From Rattus norvegicus (lineage: Eukaryota; Chordata; Mammalia; Rodentia; Muridae), in NCBI RefSeq assembly GCF_036323735.1, contig NC_086025.1:113472688-113536687 (forward strand): DNA of 64,000 nucleotides, given 5' to 3'. Numbering within the stretch: the first letter of the stretch is position 1; the number at the start of each line of letters is the position of its first letter. Under the pieces are notes generated by a model. It was given only the letters and a program-made list of their open reading frames with translations, did not search any database and was not told the DNA's origin. The translations under genes and the position numbers were made by a program. This document shows, one piece after another, positions 63,906 through 64,000 of this stretch.

Positions 63906-64000
63906 TCCCTGAAGGACAGGGAGTCCACACTGTCAGCAGGGCCCAGTTGCAGGAAGTCCCAGTGTTGGAGATGCTTGCCCACTAGGACAGGATGAGGCTG

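Overview
The window is rodent nuclear DNA, most likely rat (Rattus). About 25 ID elements (BC1/tRNA-Ala-derived SINEs), many near-identical and full length, lie among B1, B2, B3 and B4 SINEs. Such ID density is typical of rat rather than mouse. I recognise two spliced protein-coding genes. The arrangement matches the mammalian PDGFB-RPL3-SYNGR1 neighbourhood (human 22q13.1); that match is from memory, and Pdgfb itself is not visible here.

Layout. 1-29,900 is intergenic: SINE clusters, microsatellites, a U7 snRNA retrocopy, old MIR fragments and several kilobases of unique sequence without a convincing gene. 29,920-35,310 (minus strand) holds the whole Rpl3 gene. Its ten exons splice to a 1,212-nt reading frame (403 codons plus stop), and every intron obeys GT-AG. 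The introns carry Snord43 (intron 1), an intact Snord83 (intron 7), a decayed-looking Snord83 relative (intron 5) and a weak C/D candidate (intron 4). Intron 3 has an upstream acceptor that would add exactly 180 nt, read in frame and stop just before the normal exon 4. That is the layout of the nonsense-mediated-decay autoregulatory splice known for human RPL3. 35,310-43,080 separates the two divergent genes and is filled with nested SINEs and an unidentified retrocopy. 43,080-63,985 (plus strand) holds the CpG-rich Syngr1 promoter, exon 1, a 17.4-kb intron 1, exons 2 and 3, and the alternative terminal exon of the short 1b isoform (191 codons). The last exon of the long isoform would lie beyond the right edge.

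Functionally, Rpl3 is a housekeeping ribosomal gene whose introns host snoRNAs, so one transcript supplies a ribosomal protein and an rRNA-modification guide. Syngr1 encodes a synaptic-vesicle MARVEL protein. The two genes are head to head about 8.3 kb apart and I see no sign of co-regulation. Nothing looks like a wholly new system. The most rewarding items are the Rpl3 poison splice, the U7 retrocopy, the Snord83 pair, and repeated use of the same insertion sites by successive retroposons.
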